64,000 nt of DNA from contig NC_092672.1 in the NCBI RefSeq assembly GCF_964355755.1, positions 10,598,501-10,662,500 on the forward strand. Direction: 5' to 3'. Positions 11,111-22,840 of the stretch are shown one piece after another (the first letter of the stretch is position 1; every line of letters starts with the position of its first letter). This stretch comes from Antedon mediterranea. Its lineage: Eukaryota > Echinodermata > Crinoidea > Comatulida > Antedonidae. A program made the translations under genes and the position numbers. The notes under the pieces are model-generated. The model searched no databases, was not told where the DNA came from, and was given only the letters and a program-made list of their open reading frames with translations.

Positions 11111-12280
11111 ATTTAAATGGCGGATGCCAATTAATTAGAGATCTGCGATACGAAATGGAAAATATGGAAAGGCCATAAATGTTTTGTAATCGTACAACGA
11201 CAATAGGTAATACGTGGTGATCCACATGCGATCTCAAGGTTCATAGAATTTACCTAGATACAGAAGTTGAGACAATAATAAGACCAATGCAATCAAACAA
11301 CAGACAAAATAGAATCACTTGTTATTTTTAATTTTGTAGTCAATAATTAATTGCATGGTATTCGAGAAAATTTTGTGTCGTCTCCATCGTTACCATCATA
11401 AATGATAACAATTTTCGCGACAAGCATAACATTTTTTAATTAAAGAGATTATGATTAAATGCAGTATAAACCAAATAGAAACACGTTAATTAAAAAGTAA
11501 GTCGATGAGTGACTACTGTCGTCCTGTAAATTAGATCTTATAATGATACTTGCGGATGTACCGTACGTTCTACATGTTTGTTTTACATAATTTCAGCACG
11601 CTAAAGGCATAAATCACCATGATCGACGTAGAAAAGTATGTCCCTAATTTAGTAAGTAAGTTAGGTTTTCCAAATATCAAATCGCACCTTCCGAAGTGAT
11701 TTCTTAAACTAAAATAGTATACTTGACAGGTCGTTTTGACAAATTATTTTGTTTTAAATTTCACCTTAGTGTACGTCGCCCTAATGAGAATTCATCCTTT
11801 ATTTTGAACCTAACCTAATTATGTCTATCGTTCACTTTTTACATAAGATATGTACCATTCCGTATGTTCATCTTTAGCTGTATAAGTCAATAAGTAGAAC
11901 ATTTTGAAGGAATGATTTTAATAAAGTTATTAATAAATATTCTACCGAACTCGTAACCAAAGATTAACCTGGAATGATATTATGTTTAATTACTTTATTA
12001 GCACTGTGTTAGTATATTCAACTGTAATTTATCAGTTTGTCGTTACTATAGGCCATGTCAAAATATAAATAAATTTTTGTCGGTATTTGACCTTCATACT
12101 AGATAATGAATTATTACACCAGCAATTAATTAGGGTCTTTCATATTATGTTTTACAAGTTGGTAAATTAATCAATAATCAATTTCTGCTACACAGGCCCG
12201 TAAAGCATGGGTGATTAAAGGGAATGTTTATACAAATGATAATAAGTATGGATACGTTCTAAAACTATGGAGATGTAGAG
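11111..12280. other. AT-rich intergenic / distal 3' UTR of the class A GPCR
   Basis: No ORF with recognisable similarity. On the minus strand AATAAA (TTTATT on plus, ~11990) is the first poly(A)-type signal noticed downstream of the receptor stop at 12859, which would place the 39-bp minisatellite inside that 3' UTR. Confidence 0.4.
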
Positions 12281-12281
12281 A

Positions 12282-12736
12282 GATGTACCGACCTCTCCCT
12301 TCTCCTACCATCGGTAGAATGATGTACCGACCTCTACCTTCTCCTACCATCGGTAGAATGATGTACCGACCTCTACCTTCTCCTGTCATCGGTAGAATGA
12401 TGTACCGACCTCTCCCTTCTCCTACCATCGGTAGAATGATGTACCGACCTCTACCTTCTCCTGTCATCGGTAGAATGATGTACCCTTCTCCTACCATCGG
12501 TAGAATGATGTACCGACCTCTACCTTCTCCTGTCATCGGTAGAATGATGTACCGACCCCTCCCTTCTCCTACCATCGGTAGAATGATGTACCGACCGCTC
12601 CCTTCTCCTACCATCGGTAGAATGATGTACCGACCGCTCCCTTCTCCTGCCATCGGTAGAATGATGTACCGACCGCTCCCTTCTCCTACCATCGGTAGAA
12701 TGATGTACCGACCGCTCCCTTCTCCTACCATCGGTC
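12282..12736. repeat. 39-bp minisatellite, ~12 copies
   Basis: Unit GATGTACCGACCTCTCCCTT + CTCCTACCATCGGTAGAAT, one copy shortened around 12478. Subtypes alternate (ACC/GTC before ATCGG; CTACC/CTCCC), with the last five copies homogenised to CCGCTCCC. Each unit holds a weak inverted repeat (TACCGA...TCGGTA) able to form a hairpin. Since 39 is a multiple of 3, several frames stay open on both strands (plus frame: 13-aa repeats of the type MMYRPLPSPTIGR), but there is no independent sign that any is translated. It starts ~120 bp after the stop of the minus-strand GPCR. Confidence 0.95.
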
Positions 12737-12858
12737 TTCCAAAGGAATAAAAACAAACTAACTAGAACATGCCCATTTACCCTCCACCTTTCCGATAAAA
12801 CAACTTGTTGGCACACGTCACCTATAGTACTGTTGCTAATAATGCCCACAAGCGGCTC

Positions 12859-15045
12859 TCATTTTGTTCGTAAATAATTACGAAAACGTCGAACGCTGTG
12901 GCACAGCTTCAATGTCGAGGAACAATCTTTACGAAAACGTGCATTTAGAAAACTGTAAACGACAGGATTGCAAGCCATATTTATTATGTATAAAGATTTC
13001 AGAAACAGAAATAAATCGTTTGTTTCTCCCGTTGCATACTCAACAAGAGAACAGATGAAATATGGCAACCATGTTGCTATGAAAATCATACTGACAAATA
13101 GTAGCATTGTTGTTGTACGCCCAAGCGTTTGAGGTGACGTTTTACCCGAGTTCCGACGAAAACCATACGAAGAGGCACTCCGTACATTCGGGATTAAACT
13201 GTTTTCGTGAAAACCATCACTGTCCACCGATGTGTTTTGCCTCTTCAATCTGCTGATCAATGTATTTGTGTTTAAAACGTTGGGCTTATTTGCAGATTTA
13301 CTAACTTCGTTTTTTAAGTCGTGTGGTTGCAATAGTTTCGTTTTATAAAGTGGTATTATATCCGAGTCTCCGTGATTCACTTGTCCAATATTAGTCTTCT
13401 GCTTTGACTTTCTTCCATGTGAACCTATAAGATCTCTGTTTGACAAGTGATCAATGACACTATCACTTCGCGTAACCACAACACTTCCTGCCAGTGCAGA
13501 CATACGAGCAAGACTCCAAAATGTACCTTTCGTTGGCCTTTCTTCTGATAACTCGTTGGAAACATTTTCAGTCGAAGTGTTTTCTGTCACAGTTGTACAA
13601 TTCTCTGTTGCAACTTCAAAGATTTCTTTTGACGCAGACAAATTGTTTTTAATTTTAAGTTTTGTGGACATCCATCCCGATCCATGAGTGTCTTTCACAT
13701 TTTCTTCGCTTCCTTTTGATAAAATGTTTGTGTTCCCACTGGGAGCAAGACTTTCTGGTGAAACAATAATATTTCCAACGGACACAGAGCTATGGACAAG
13801 ATCTTCGGATGTATCCACCATGCTTGTTCCTAATCCAGACCTATATGTAAATTCCCCGTAAGCTACGCTGTTTAGTGGTGCAGTATTAAAAGTACTGCGT
13901 TGGTCTGGAGCAGCACTTTGTGTCATCAGAATACTTTCGGGAGAAATATCATCAACCAGTAGCTTTGGAACATTGACATGCGAGGATGACGGTGTTGATG
14001 TGGTTGATGTTGATGGAATGTTTTTGGATGATGAAAGGGAACTGGATACATGTTCATTGTGATGTAATTGCACAAGTGTTTCATCATCTTGTAAAACAAT
14101 TTGTCTTCCTCTTGTCAATTTGTGTTTTGACTTAGTTTGATTATTTCCAACCGATGGAGTTATGTCATTGTCGTCAGGTAATTCGCCTTTAACGGAAACT
14201 TGAACCTGAATTTTTAAAGCTGCCCATTTGTGCTTGCTGTTGCCACGTTCATTGTGACTTGCCGTTTCACGTGGAGAATTCAGTTGAGCAGATGCATTAT
14301 CGCCCGTCTTCCGAAAACCGTTTGTTTGGTTACTAGTGGGATAATTAAATGCGCGAATGACATTATTGACCGTGGCAATCTTTCCAAATTCTTTTCTGAC
14401 GTCAACTCGTCTTTTCCCCTTCAGTTTTTCCCCCACCCTGCGTTGCTGTCGAATAGTTCGATATACATGAAAATAAAGTACCAAAACCGTGGCAGAAGAC
14501 AACACGAAAATTGTAAAAGATAGAGCAAATAGAACGTTTACAAACCAATTTTCCATTTCATATGCGCATTTTTCATATACAAAAGTCAAAATCAATGTAA
14601 ATAAGACTGAGAAAAAGGTTGGAATTAAAACACATAGAAGAATAGACATTTTTGTGCACGTCGTTGTGACAATTTTTCTAAATTGATACGGACGGCAAGT
14701 GGCGACGTAACGTTCTGCGGCTATCGTAGTGGTTATCAAGATTGATGTTATGCTACAAGAAGTCGTGAACATCAAATCTAGTGTACACATCGCTAGATAG
14801 CTCTCGTCTATCATAGCTAATTTGAACGGTAAAGTCGTGCAGCAGCTGACAAGATCGACAGTGGCCAAAGCCAGAATTAACATGTGTGTGCTCGCTTTAT
14901 TTTGTTTAGCAACAAATACTCTAATGACGATGCTGTTACCAGGAATACCGATTACAAAAACTATTGAAGTGATAATAAATAAGATGATGTTTGTAGGTGC
15001 TTTAAGATGATCGCTATCGCTTCCTGAATCAGTCTGGTTTTCCAT
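12859..15045 (-). CDS. Class A (rhodopsin-family) orphan GPCR with very long third intracellular loop
   Basis: 728-aa seven-helix receptor in one uninterrupted coding exon. Rough positions: sequon NQT at residue 3; TM1 20-44 with GN; TM2 53-78 with LAxxD; Cys87 and TM3 ending in ERY (111-113); a Cys in the second extracellular loop (KCAYE); TM5 ~170-198; TM6 ~644-668 with WLP (659-661); TM7 with NPVVY (693-697) followed by a short basic tail with cysteines. The loop between TM5 and TM6 is ~440 residues, Ser/Thr/Asn-rich, with several basic runs, and reads as disordered. The Asp of TM3 used by amine receptors is absent (Thr at 3.32), so an amine ligand is unlikely; peptide or other orphan ligand is possible. 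Start chosen at the first ATG after an apparent 5' UTR acceptor near 15066. Plasma-membrane G-protein signalling is inferred from family. Confidence 0.9.
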   Translation of the reverse strand: MENQTDSGSDSDHLKAPTNIILFIITSIVFVIGIPGNSIVIRVFVAKQNKASTHMLILALATVDLVSCCTTLPFKLAMIDESYLAMCTLDLMFTTSCSITSILITTTIAAERYVATCRPYQFRKIVTTTCTKMSILLCVLIPTFFSVLFTLILTFVYEKCAYEMENWFVNVLFALSFTIFVLSSATVLVLYFHVYRTIRQQRRVGEKLKGKRRVDVRKEFGKIATVNNVIRAFNYPTSNQTNGFRKTGDNASAQLNSPRETASHNERGNSKHKWAALKIQVQVSVKGELPDDNDITPSVGNNQTKSKHKLTRGRQIVLQDDETLVQLHHNEHVSSSLSSSKNIPSTSTTSTPSSSHVNVPKLLVDDISPESILMTQSAAPDQRSTFNTAPLNSVAYGEFTYRSGLGTSMVDTSEDLVHSSVSVGNIIVSPESLAPSGNTNILSKGSEENVKDTHGSGWMSTKLKIKNNLSASKEIFEVATENCTTVTENTSTENVSNELSEERPTKGTFWSLARMSALAGSVVVTRSDSVIDHLSNRDLIGSHGRKSKQKTNIGQVNHGDSDIIPLYKTKLLQPHDLKNEVSKSANKPNVLNTNTLISRLKRQNTSVDSDGFHENSLIPNVRSASSYGFRRNSGKTSPQTLGRTTTMLLFVSMIFIATWLPYFICSLVEYATGETNDLFLFLKSLYIINMACNPVVYSFLNARFRKDCSSTLKLCHSVRRFRNYLRTK

Positions 15046-15066
15046 GTTTTTTCGTTATGGGTTGCT

Positions 15067-16478
15067 ATTCAAAACTAAATGAAACGTTCAAAATGCGTGT
15101 GTCACGATATCCACTGTGTCATATACAATCCGATGATAAATGTTCGCTAAAAAGGAAATTAAACGATTATGATATCAAAATTATTTGATTTATAAATGAA
15201 TAATTGATGTATAAAATATAACTTAACTAATTATTTGTATTATTTCTATCTTACCGCAAGAAACCTTACAATGTCTGTGTTTAGTGGTATTTCTCTTTAG
15301 ATTTTTAATTTCAAGAAAAATTCAAGCATGGGTTTATTACTTATGCGTAATTACCGTAGGCATAAGATGGCCGTATAAATCATTAATTCTTTATTAAGCT
15401 GTGTTGCCAAGATGTCCTTTATCCGTGACACTGTGCGAGCTTATGCGTAATCCGGATTAGCCTATCGTTTTCAGAGTTATGTAAAAATTGTGAATTTTAA
15501 TTAATTATGATAACAATAACAGGTGCAGAATTAATAAAAACATGAACTTATAATAATAATAATGATAATATATGCATACAGTATTTAATATAAATAATAT
15601 TATTAATTATTATGATTCAAATTTCAATTACTGTACTGTATTCTCGGAGAATTCGCCCTGGTTTCTTTTTTTTTTATTATCGTTTCCCCGACTTTTCCAG
15701 TTATTCTCGCCTTTTTAAATTTTGTATTTTGTTTGTGTATTTTCACTGATTATATGTGTGTCCGTTTTATTAAAATGTTGATGACAATGTTGATGACGAT
15801 GATGTTGATGATGATGGAGTTGAAGATGATGTTGATAACGATGACGATGATGTTAATGATGATGGAGTTGAAGATGATGTCCATGATGTTGATGACGATG
15901 TTGATGACGATGATGATGTTGATGATGGAGTTGTAGATAATATTGATGATGATGATGATGTTAATGTTGATGACGATGCTGAAGATGATTTTGATGTTGA
16001 TGATGCTGACGATGATGTTGTTGATGATGATGGTGTTGAGGATGATGTTGATGTCGATGTTGATGTTCATGATGATGTTTATGATGATGTTGATGATGAT
16101 GATGATGATGATGACGATGATGTTGATGGTGACGATGATGTTGATGATGTTGATGATGATGATGTCGATATCATGTTGTTGATGGTGATGATGATGATGT
16201 TGATGATGTTGATGATGTTGATGAAAATGATGCTGACAATATTTGGATGATAATTTAAGATGATGGGAATTATGTAAGAATAAGCAAGAGGATGGATATG
16301 TCATTTATAACAAATAAATATAAACAGAGGAGGAAAATCAAAGGACGGGTAACGCTTAACAATATTCTAATGTAATAATACGATGCAATAATTCCGGTAA
16401 AGATAGAAAATAATAGTTATTTTTATGTTGACGAAATTGATTAAACCTATTGAATTTGAATCAAACGCAGAATCTTAC
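15067..16478 (-). other. Possible 5' UTR intron of the class A GPCR
   Basis: On the minus strand a strong donor CAG|GTAAGA lies at 16479/16478 and a plausible acceptor (TTTTGAATAG) at 15067-15066, 21 bp before the ATG. A GC-richer stretch at 16480-16680 could be the non-coding first exon and promoter. Inference only; the GAT/GTT microsatellite would lie in this intron. Confidence 0.3.
15769..16232. repeat. GAT/GTT trinucleotide microsatellite
   Basis: About 460 bp of interspersed GATGTTGAT, GATGAT and GACGAT triplets. Open in several frames on both strands (poly-Met-rich plus, Ile/Asn-rich minus), all of which are repeat artefacts. Confidence 0.95.
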
Positions 16479-16679
16479 CTGACTACAGAGAGGAAGCAGT
16501 GAATATCAAACCGTGCTTCTTCGAATTATTTTGTCAAGTAGTTCGTCGAACGAGCATGAACGAGCTCTCGAAATGTTCTCTAGCCGGAGGTTATGTTTTA
16601 TTTGCACGTTCCACGCCTACTCGAACATTTCACACAGTGTCGGTTGCTACCTTGTTGCGATCGGGCATCTGACGTTCAC

Positions 16680-18426
16680 TTGACATTCCTAATTTTATTT
16701 ATTTCTAATTACAATGTGCGTGAAACAGTTTTATTATTAGCAACCAAGTAATGTTGTTTGTGAAAGGCAGCGTAATGAATAAACGTGTGTGATTCCAATT
16801 AACCGATCTCATTCTTTACTTTGATTTGCTCATATCCCGTCAATTTGGAGTAGATCGTATGATGCCCACTGCGAGTCATTATACAACAAAAACTAAGAGC
16901 ATGGCATTGCGTCTAAGAATTGATTATATTGGTTCATCTTTACAATATGCAAATAACGAATAAAAAAATGTATTTAATGAACAATTGAATTATTAAATGT
17001 ATTAATATAAATATTAATTAAAAGTCTGATTAATTCAATCAATAAGCGGATGAGCATAACCTCGACAAAGATTGGTTCTATTCTGTGTTTATTAAGAGAA
17101 AACTCATTTGATTCGGTAACGCGGGTTTCTGCTTTTTCTTTATTTACCGTTACAGCTTCGTGTGTAAATTGGCTTGTGTTGTTTTCCTTAACCAACCTAT
17201 ACATTTATGATTTTGATGGGTAAATTTAGAGTCAGTCAATAGTTATTTATTTATGTATCTTTATTTGGATGATAAGGAGGATATTTTGCCCAATTACGGG
17301 GAACAGTAGGCCGCCTAACATTCGTGCAGCAGCTCATTCGATTTTGTTTTAATGGCGACGACTTCTTGGGAATTCTTCATGTCAGAGTGTACAGTTTAGT
17401 TGTGAGATAGCTGAAAACTGTTTAAAACATCATTGTAAGTTTACAGTTGGTAGGCTTTGCTACAAACTGAAATTAGCTTATTGCTATTGAAATCATATTA
17501 CTGTCAACGTTATTTAAGTGAACAGTTTCTGTAACTGAATCAGAACAATGATCTCTGTAACTCGGTTTGAAACTTATTGATTGTAGAGAGGAAAATATAA
17601 TATGTTAGAGAGGCCTACTCTGTAAGTAATCGTTTTATGAAATAAATAAATAAAATTTAAAATGATTTTTTTTTTCAAAGCGAAGGATTTTGGATCATAT
17701 AAAGTCAAAGTTTTTGATGATGATTTGATAGAGGGCGTATGCAATTTCAAAATGGTCTTAGATGCTCCAGTCGTTGCAGACAACAGCGTCAGTTTTCTAC
17801 ACTACTACTACTCTACTACACGTCTACTTTTATTATAGGATCGATCGATTGTTGTCGTTGGCGGCGGCATGATAATTGTTTACATTTTTATATCTCTGAC
17901 TCTGTCAAATAAATATCAAACACGTCGTTTTGCTATTTTTTGATATGATTAACTACTTGAAATGTGATATTATATTAAATTTGTATAGTGTTTGGAATGC
18001 TAATTAATGTTAATTTTACTAACGTTGCAGTAAATCGTAAACGTAAAATTATTAATAATATAATAATATATAGCTATAGAATAGTCAGACTAAAAAGGTA
18101 GGCCTAGCCGACCTAGGCCTACTAGAGGCTAGGCCCAGGGCCTAGATTAGAATAGAAGAGGCTAGGCCTCCTCTACTAGCTAGCTAGGCCTATATAGGAT
18201 AGCCCGCCGACGAGCCTCAGGCTCTAGTCGGCCCGTAGCTAGCTACTGTTTGTGTAGTACCATGGAGTAAAGTACTATACAGGTAGGCACCCCCTAGTCT
18301 CCACACCTGATCGATGGCCTAGTCCTAGTGGGAATCCGTCCTAGTAGGCCTGACTAAAAGTTTGTCTAGCGTATAAATACCCTTTCTTAAGAAAAATTCA
18401 TTTTTTTTGTTTTGCTTTCTTTATAG
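16680..18426. other. Intergenic region, 5' flank of the copine-like gene
   Basis: No exon recognised. Holds an AGGCCTAG-rich patch at 18085-18360 and a possible splice donor (ATT|GTAAGT near 17433) that might end a non-coding first exon of the downstream gene, which starts after an acceptor at 18425-18426. Short ORFs here (including 16974-17204 minus) resemble nothing known. Confidence 0.35.
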
Positions 18427-18438
18427 AAAATTCAAGGG

Positions 18439-21225
18439 ATGGCGATCCAAATGTTTGTAATCGGTGCAATAATTGTGATAATCTACAAAATATATCAATG
18501 GTGTATGAGTCCGAGGACAGATTCAGCACACAGACAACGCACTGCAGGTGGTGGGATAAACAATCCCCCATCTTATGAAAGTCTGTATCCCAGACTGCCT
18601 GAAAATATCAGTACTTTTGGAAGACTTGGTAAGACGCTCGGTTTGAAAAAATCTGAGTCGTTTATGACAATTGCTGATAGGTTTACAACACAAGAAGAAG
18701 TGGCAGATGCAATTCAACGCGCTGGATTGGAGTCTAGTAATTTAATATTTGGTGAGTATATTCCTAAAGGTGAATATAAATGTAAAAGAACTTTTTTTGT
18801 TTATCAGACATTTTCTTTCTCAATCTGGCTAACTAATAAAGGTTATCCAACTATCGTCACATGAAAATAGAATTTCACCTGTCCTAATGAAATTATTTGT
18901 ACCATTCCACTCATAGTCATAAACATTTATTATTTGTATACTGTATAACATAACATTGTCACAGATGTTTGAATACTTGCAGAATACTAACCAACTGTAT
19001 TTAGTGTTTGAGGTGATTTGAGATATTCCCAGTTTAATGTTTGTATCATTGTCATATTTGTTGTGAATGCAATTGTAATGCATTGTTACTTTAAGTCCTC
19101 TACATTTTAAGTAAATCTGGAATAGATTGAATTGAATTCAGAATAGATTGAATTGAATCCAGAATAGATTGAATTGAATCCGGAATAGATTTAATTGAAT
19201 CCGGAATAGATTTAATTGAATCCGGAATAGATTTAATTGAATCCAGAATAGATTGAATTGAATTCAGAATAGATTGGATTCAATCCAGAATAGATTGGAT
19301 TGAATCTAGAATAGATTGAATTGAATCCCGAATAGATTGAATTGAATCCGGAATAGATTGAATTGAATCTGGAATAGATTTGATTCAATCCAGAATAGAT
19401 TGAATCCAGAATAGATTGAATTGAATCCAGAATAGATTGAATTGAATCATTTTATTTGTAGGTATTGATTATACAAAAAGTAATTTACACCAGGGAAAGA
19501 ACAGCTTTGGTAATCGAAATCTTCACTCAATAGATTATGGTACTTTAAACCCATATCAACAAGTAAGTACAGTTAGCCTCTTCTTTTGGCACAATTGACC
19601 ATACCGCGATAGTCATATTTGGTGTGGAAGAAGGACAGTTGACTGTGCATCAACATCATTGCTTAGAAAAAGATGCACATCCAGAACTCACTAATAGGGC
19701 TACAGACATTTCTTGCCCAATGTTTTAAATACAACACTGGGAACTGTGTAATAACCTCCATATTTTGTGGTGAAAAACTCCTAAATTCCTTGTAGTGATA
19801 TGTGATGCCAATTGTGAACAATCAATTTCTCGTATTTACAGATGAGTTATGATATTAATTTGTATACATATGGGATCCTCCTTTTCTCCATTGTACACCT
19901 ATTCAGCAATAAATACTGTAGCCTACTCAGATGTTCGTTTTATTTTTGATTGTGTAATGGCTTTGGCTTGCCTTATTTCTAAATCTAAGATAAAAGAGAT
20001 TTTAATCCACGGATCACGATAGTACCGTCTTGTTGGGACAGCAAGCAGCATCTTTTTTGTAATTGATGTATTCGGTCCTCTACAATATATCGAATATACT
20101 GACTGTATATAAAGTCGATGCTCCAACAATTTCACATTATCCTATTGTTTGAATATACAAGTTTGTAGTTATCCTTGTCGACCTCATTTCTATCCCTATC
20201 AAACCCTCTCTTGAGCATTTGCTTATTTCTATATTTGTGTATCAACAGGATACTAACTTCTTTATTTCATTCTACTGAACCAGGTCATAAAAATTTTAGG
20301 TTCAACATTAGCATCCTTTGATGATGACGGATACATCCCAGTGTTTGGATTTGGGGATGATTCTACAAAAGACAAGGCTGTCTTTCCTTTCAGATCTGAT
20401 GGCTTATGTCACGGGTTTGAGGATGTCCTGGATTGTTACAATCAAATTACACCTACAGTTAATTTAAGCGGGCCTACAAATTTTGCACCGCTTATAGAAA
20501 AAGCAATCAGTATTGTACGAGAAACGCAATCGGTACGTTTTTTCTTTTTGTGTTACAAATATCTAAAAAATATTGTTTATTCTTAGTTCATTCTTATATA
20601 GTGCATACAAGCAGGTTCTCAATGAAGTTGAGCAGGAATTAACATCTTTAATCAGGAATTAATTTATAGTTACTGTATTAATTTTAAAAGGCAGTTCTAC
20701 TATTTTGGATGCAGAGTAGAACAACTATAGTCAAAAACTTTGGGTGGCAAAAAATTCTCGAATTGTTTACAAAAACCTGAATATGCCTTACAGTCAATTA
20801 GATATCGTAGAACGGATACCAAACTGCACATGCATGCATATTAACCACTCAAATTGCAAGGATACAGTCAGGTGTGTTATATTAAGGGATATCCTACTTT
20901 TATTTATTTACAGTATCACATTCTGGTCATCATAGCAGATGGTCAGGTGACGAGTGAACGACAGACCCGCGACGCCATAGTCCGGGCTACTCAATACCCT
21001 TTATCGATCATTGTGGTGGGTGTAGGTGATGGTCCATGGCGTCATATGCGCGAGTTGGATAATTGCTTGCCAGAAAGAAAATTTGACAACTTTCAGTTTG
21101 TAGACTTTCACAGTGTTATGCAGTATTCTGTATTTCCAGAGCCTGCATTTGCATTAGCGGCATTAATGGAAATTCCAGACCAATACATGTTAATAAGAAA
21201 ACTAGGATTGCTAGATTTCAACTGA
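18439..21225 (+). CDS. Membrane-anchored copine-domain (RGLG-like vWA) protein
   Basis: Four exons: 18439-18751, 19462-19562, 20284-20532 and 20914-21225; phases close and give 324 aa. Residues ~4-20 form one hydrophobic helix, followed by a low-complexity linker with PPSY at 43-46. The rest is a single copine/von Willebrand A domain of the type found in plant RGLG ubiquitin ligases: [18 protein letters not shown] with a MIDAS signature DYTKS (107-111), [30 protein letters not shown] and DNFQFV. It ends right after ALMEIPDQY...LGLL, where plant RGLGs continue into a RING finger; here a stop follows. No C2 domains, unlike true copines. Metal-dependent protein binding on an intracellular membrane is inferred. 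The first exon follows an acceptor at 18426, so a non-coding 5' exon is expected. Confidence 0.88.
19117..19450. repeat. 21-bp intronic minisatellite
   Basis: About 16 copies of GAATAGATTGAATTGAATCC in intron 1 of the copine-like gene, ending ~10 bp before the exon 2 acceptor (AG at 19460-19461). Internal variants include GATTTAATT and one copy lacking part of the unit near 19400. Confidence 0.95.
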
Positions 21226-21639
21226 TATTAATAACATTTTAAACTTATATTTTTATACAATTTTTTAATTTAATTTACTTAATACTGATAAAAACGATTC
21301 ATATTTTAAACTGATATAAAACAAATTATTTACATTATAAATTTTTGCTATTACACGGGTGTTTTTCTTTTATTATTTTATATTAAGTTAATATACAAAC
21401 TAAGGTTGATTAAAAATAAATCAAATTTAAAAAAAATGTACAAATAATTAATGTTTATGAGTGCAATGGTACAAATATAATAATAATCTTTATATAATAT
21501 AGCCATAATGCCATATTGTGGAGTCAAAGAACCATTTAAGTCAGTAAATAAAAAGGATGAAATGTTTCTATTTTTCGACAAATCACTGTACTATACTGTC
21601 CTCCTTTGATACAGGTCATTAACTCATCAATTCATACCA

Positions 21640-22330
21640 GTTATGTCAAAAAATAAAAGTGTCGTAATTTGACCATTTCAGTAAAAATCCCTGTACTAAT
21701 ACAACAGGGATTTTTTTTCTCGAAAAATAGCCAAAATATTGACTTTTCAAAATGTATATTGAGGTAATATGTGCAGAACACATTATGTGCATCTGCACCT
21801 GTCAAATTATTATAATAGTAACCAGTTATGTCATAAAATAAAGGTGTCAAAATTTGATCATTTTCATAAAAATCCCTGTACTATAGTACAGGAATTTTTT
21901 TTTTCATAAAAAATCCAAAATAACGACTTTTCAAAATATAAATCATTGAACATGTGTGATTGGACATGTCAAATTATGATATAGTAACCAGTCATTACAA
22001 ACAATTAAAGTGTCCATATTTGCCATTTTTCCCTACAAATACTTGTATTATAGTACAGGGATTTTCCCCCAAAAAATGCTGAAATATCGACTGTTCAAAA
22101 AACATATATATTGAGGTAACATGGCACAGAACACATGTGCATCGCGCATGTCAAATTACTATAATTATAGTAAACAGTTTGTCAAAAAATAAAAGGGTCA
22201 TAATTTGACCATTTCCGTAAAAATCTCTATACTATAGTACAGGGAATTTTTGTTGTGAAAAATAGCCAAAATATCAACTTTTCAAAATATAAATGATTGA
22301 GGTAATATGCGCAGAAAACAATTATGGACC
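21640..22330. repeat. Four tandem ~170-185 bp units each with a CCCTGTA/TACAGGG hairpin
   Basis: Copies start near 21653, 21838, 22006 and 22189. Each has a phrase like TAAAAGTGTCGTAATTTGACC, then AAAATCCCTGTACTATAGTA(CAGGG) able to fold into a short hairpin, then a T-rich run and AATATTGACTTTTCAAAAT. The copies diverge by substitutions, especially the third. Confidence 0.8.
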
Positions 22331-22539
22331 AAGTTTTGTAAAAAAAATAATCAGACTTTTATGCACAGTGATATTTTGTGTTTTCCGTTCCTTCTATAAA
22401 CTTTACATTTAAACCAATGAATATATATATATTTACTTTTTCTTGGACTTTTTCTCATTGTCACATATTTCCTCATCTTTATCGTTTCAAAATAATGAAA
22501 TCACCGGGCTGTGCCTGATGTGTTATATACATTTAGTAA

Positions 22540-22840
22540 GGGCATGTGGCGCTGTGTATTGGACGTTCGACTACTGATTGTGAGATCGAGGTTCGAATCA
22601 AACTCTCGCCGCATTGCTTGTATCCTTAGGCAAGATACTTTACTTACGTTTGCCTCTCTCCAGCCAGTGTATAAATGGGAACCTGGTTAGATCAAGACAC
22701 AACTTTGCGCTGATTACTAGCTGCATTATGGGAGTATTCCATACGTGTTTGATCCAAAATGACTGAGGTAATAATGTTCAGCACTTAGAGGTTTCACAAC
22801 ATTAGGCGCTATATAAATCAAGGATATTATTATTATATAT
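22540..22840 (+). mobile_element. tRNA-derived SINE with L2-like tail
   Basis: The head contains box A-like TGGCGCTGTGTATTGGACG and box B-like GAGGTTCGAATC; the body runs to AGGCGCTATATAAATCAAGG and an ATTATTATT tail. This is the standard RNA polymerase III SINE architecture. A tail-only copy lies at 1940-2040. Confidence 0.8.

Noticed and set aside
12211-12750. 179-aa ORF and overlapping minus-strand ORFs as genes
   Set aside because: They consist of the 39-bp minisatellite read in frames left open because the period is divisible by three; no non-repeat coding signal.
13454-15010. Plus-strand ORFs opposite the class A GPCR
   Set aside because: Antisense shadows of a clear seven-helix receptor gene.
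15733-16304. Met-rich and Ile/Asn-rich ORFs on both strands
   Set aside because: Translated GAT/GTT microsatellite.
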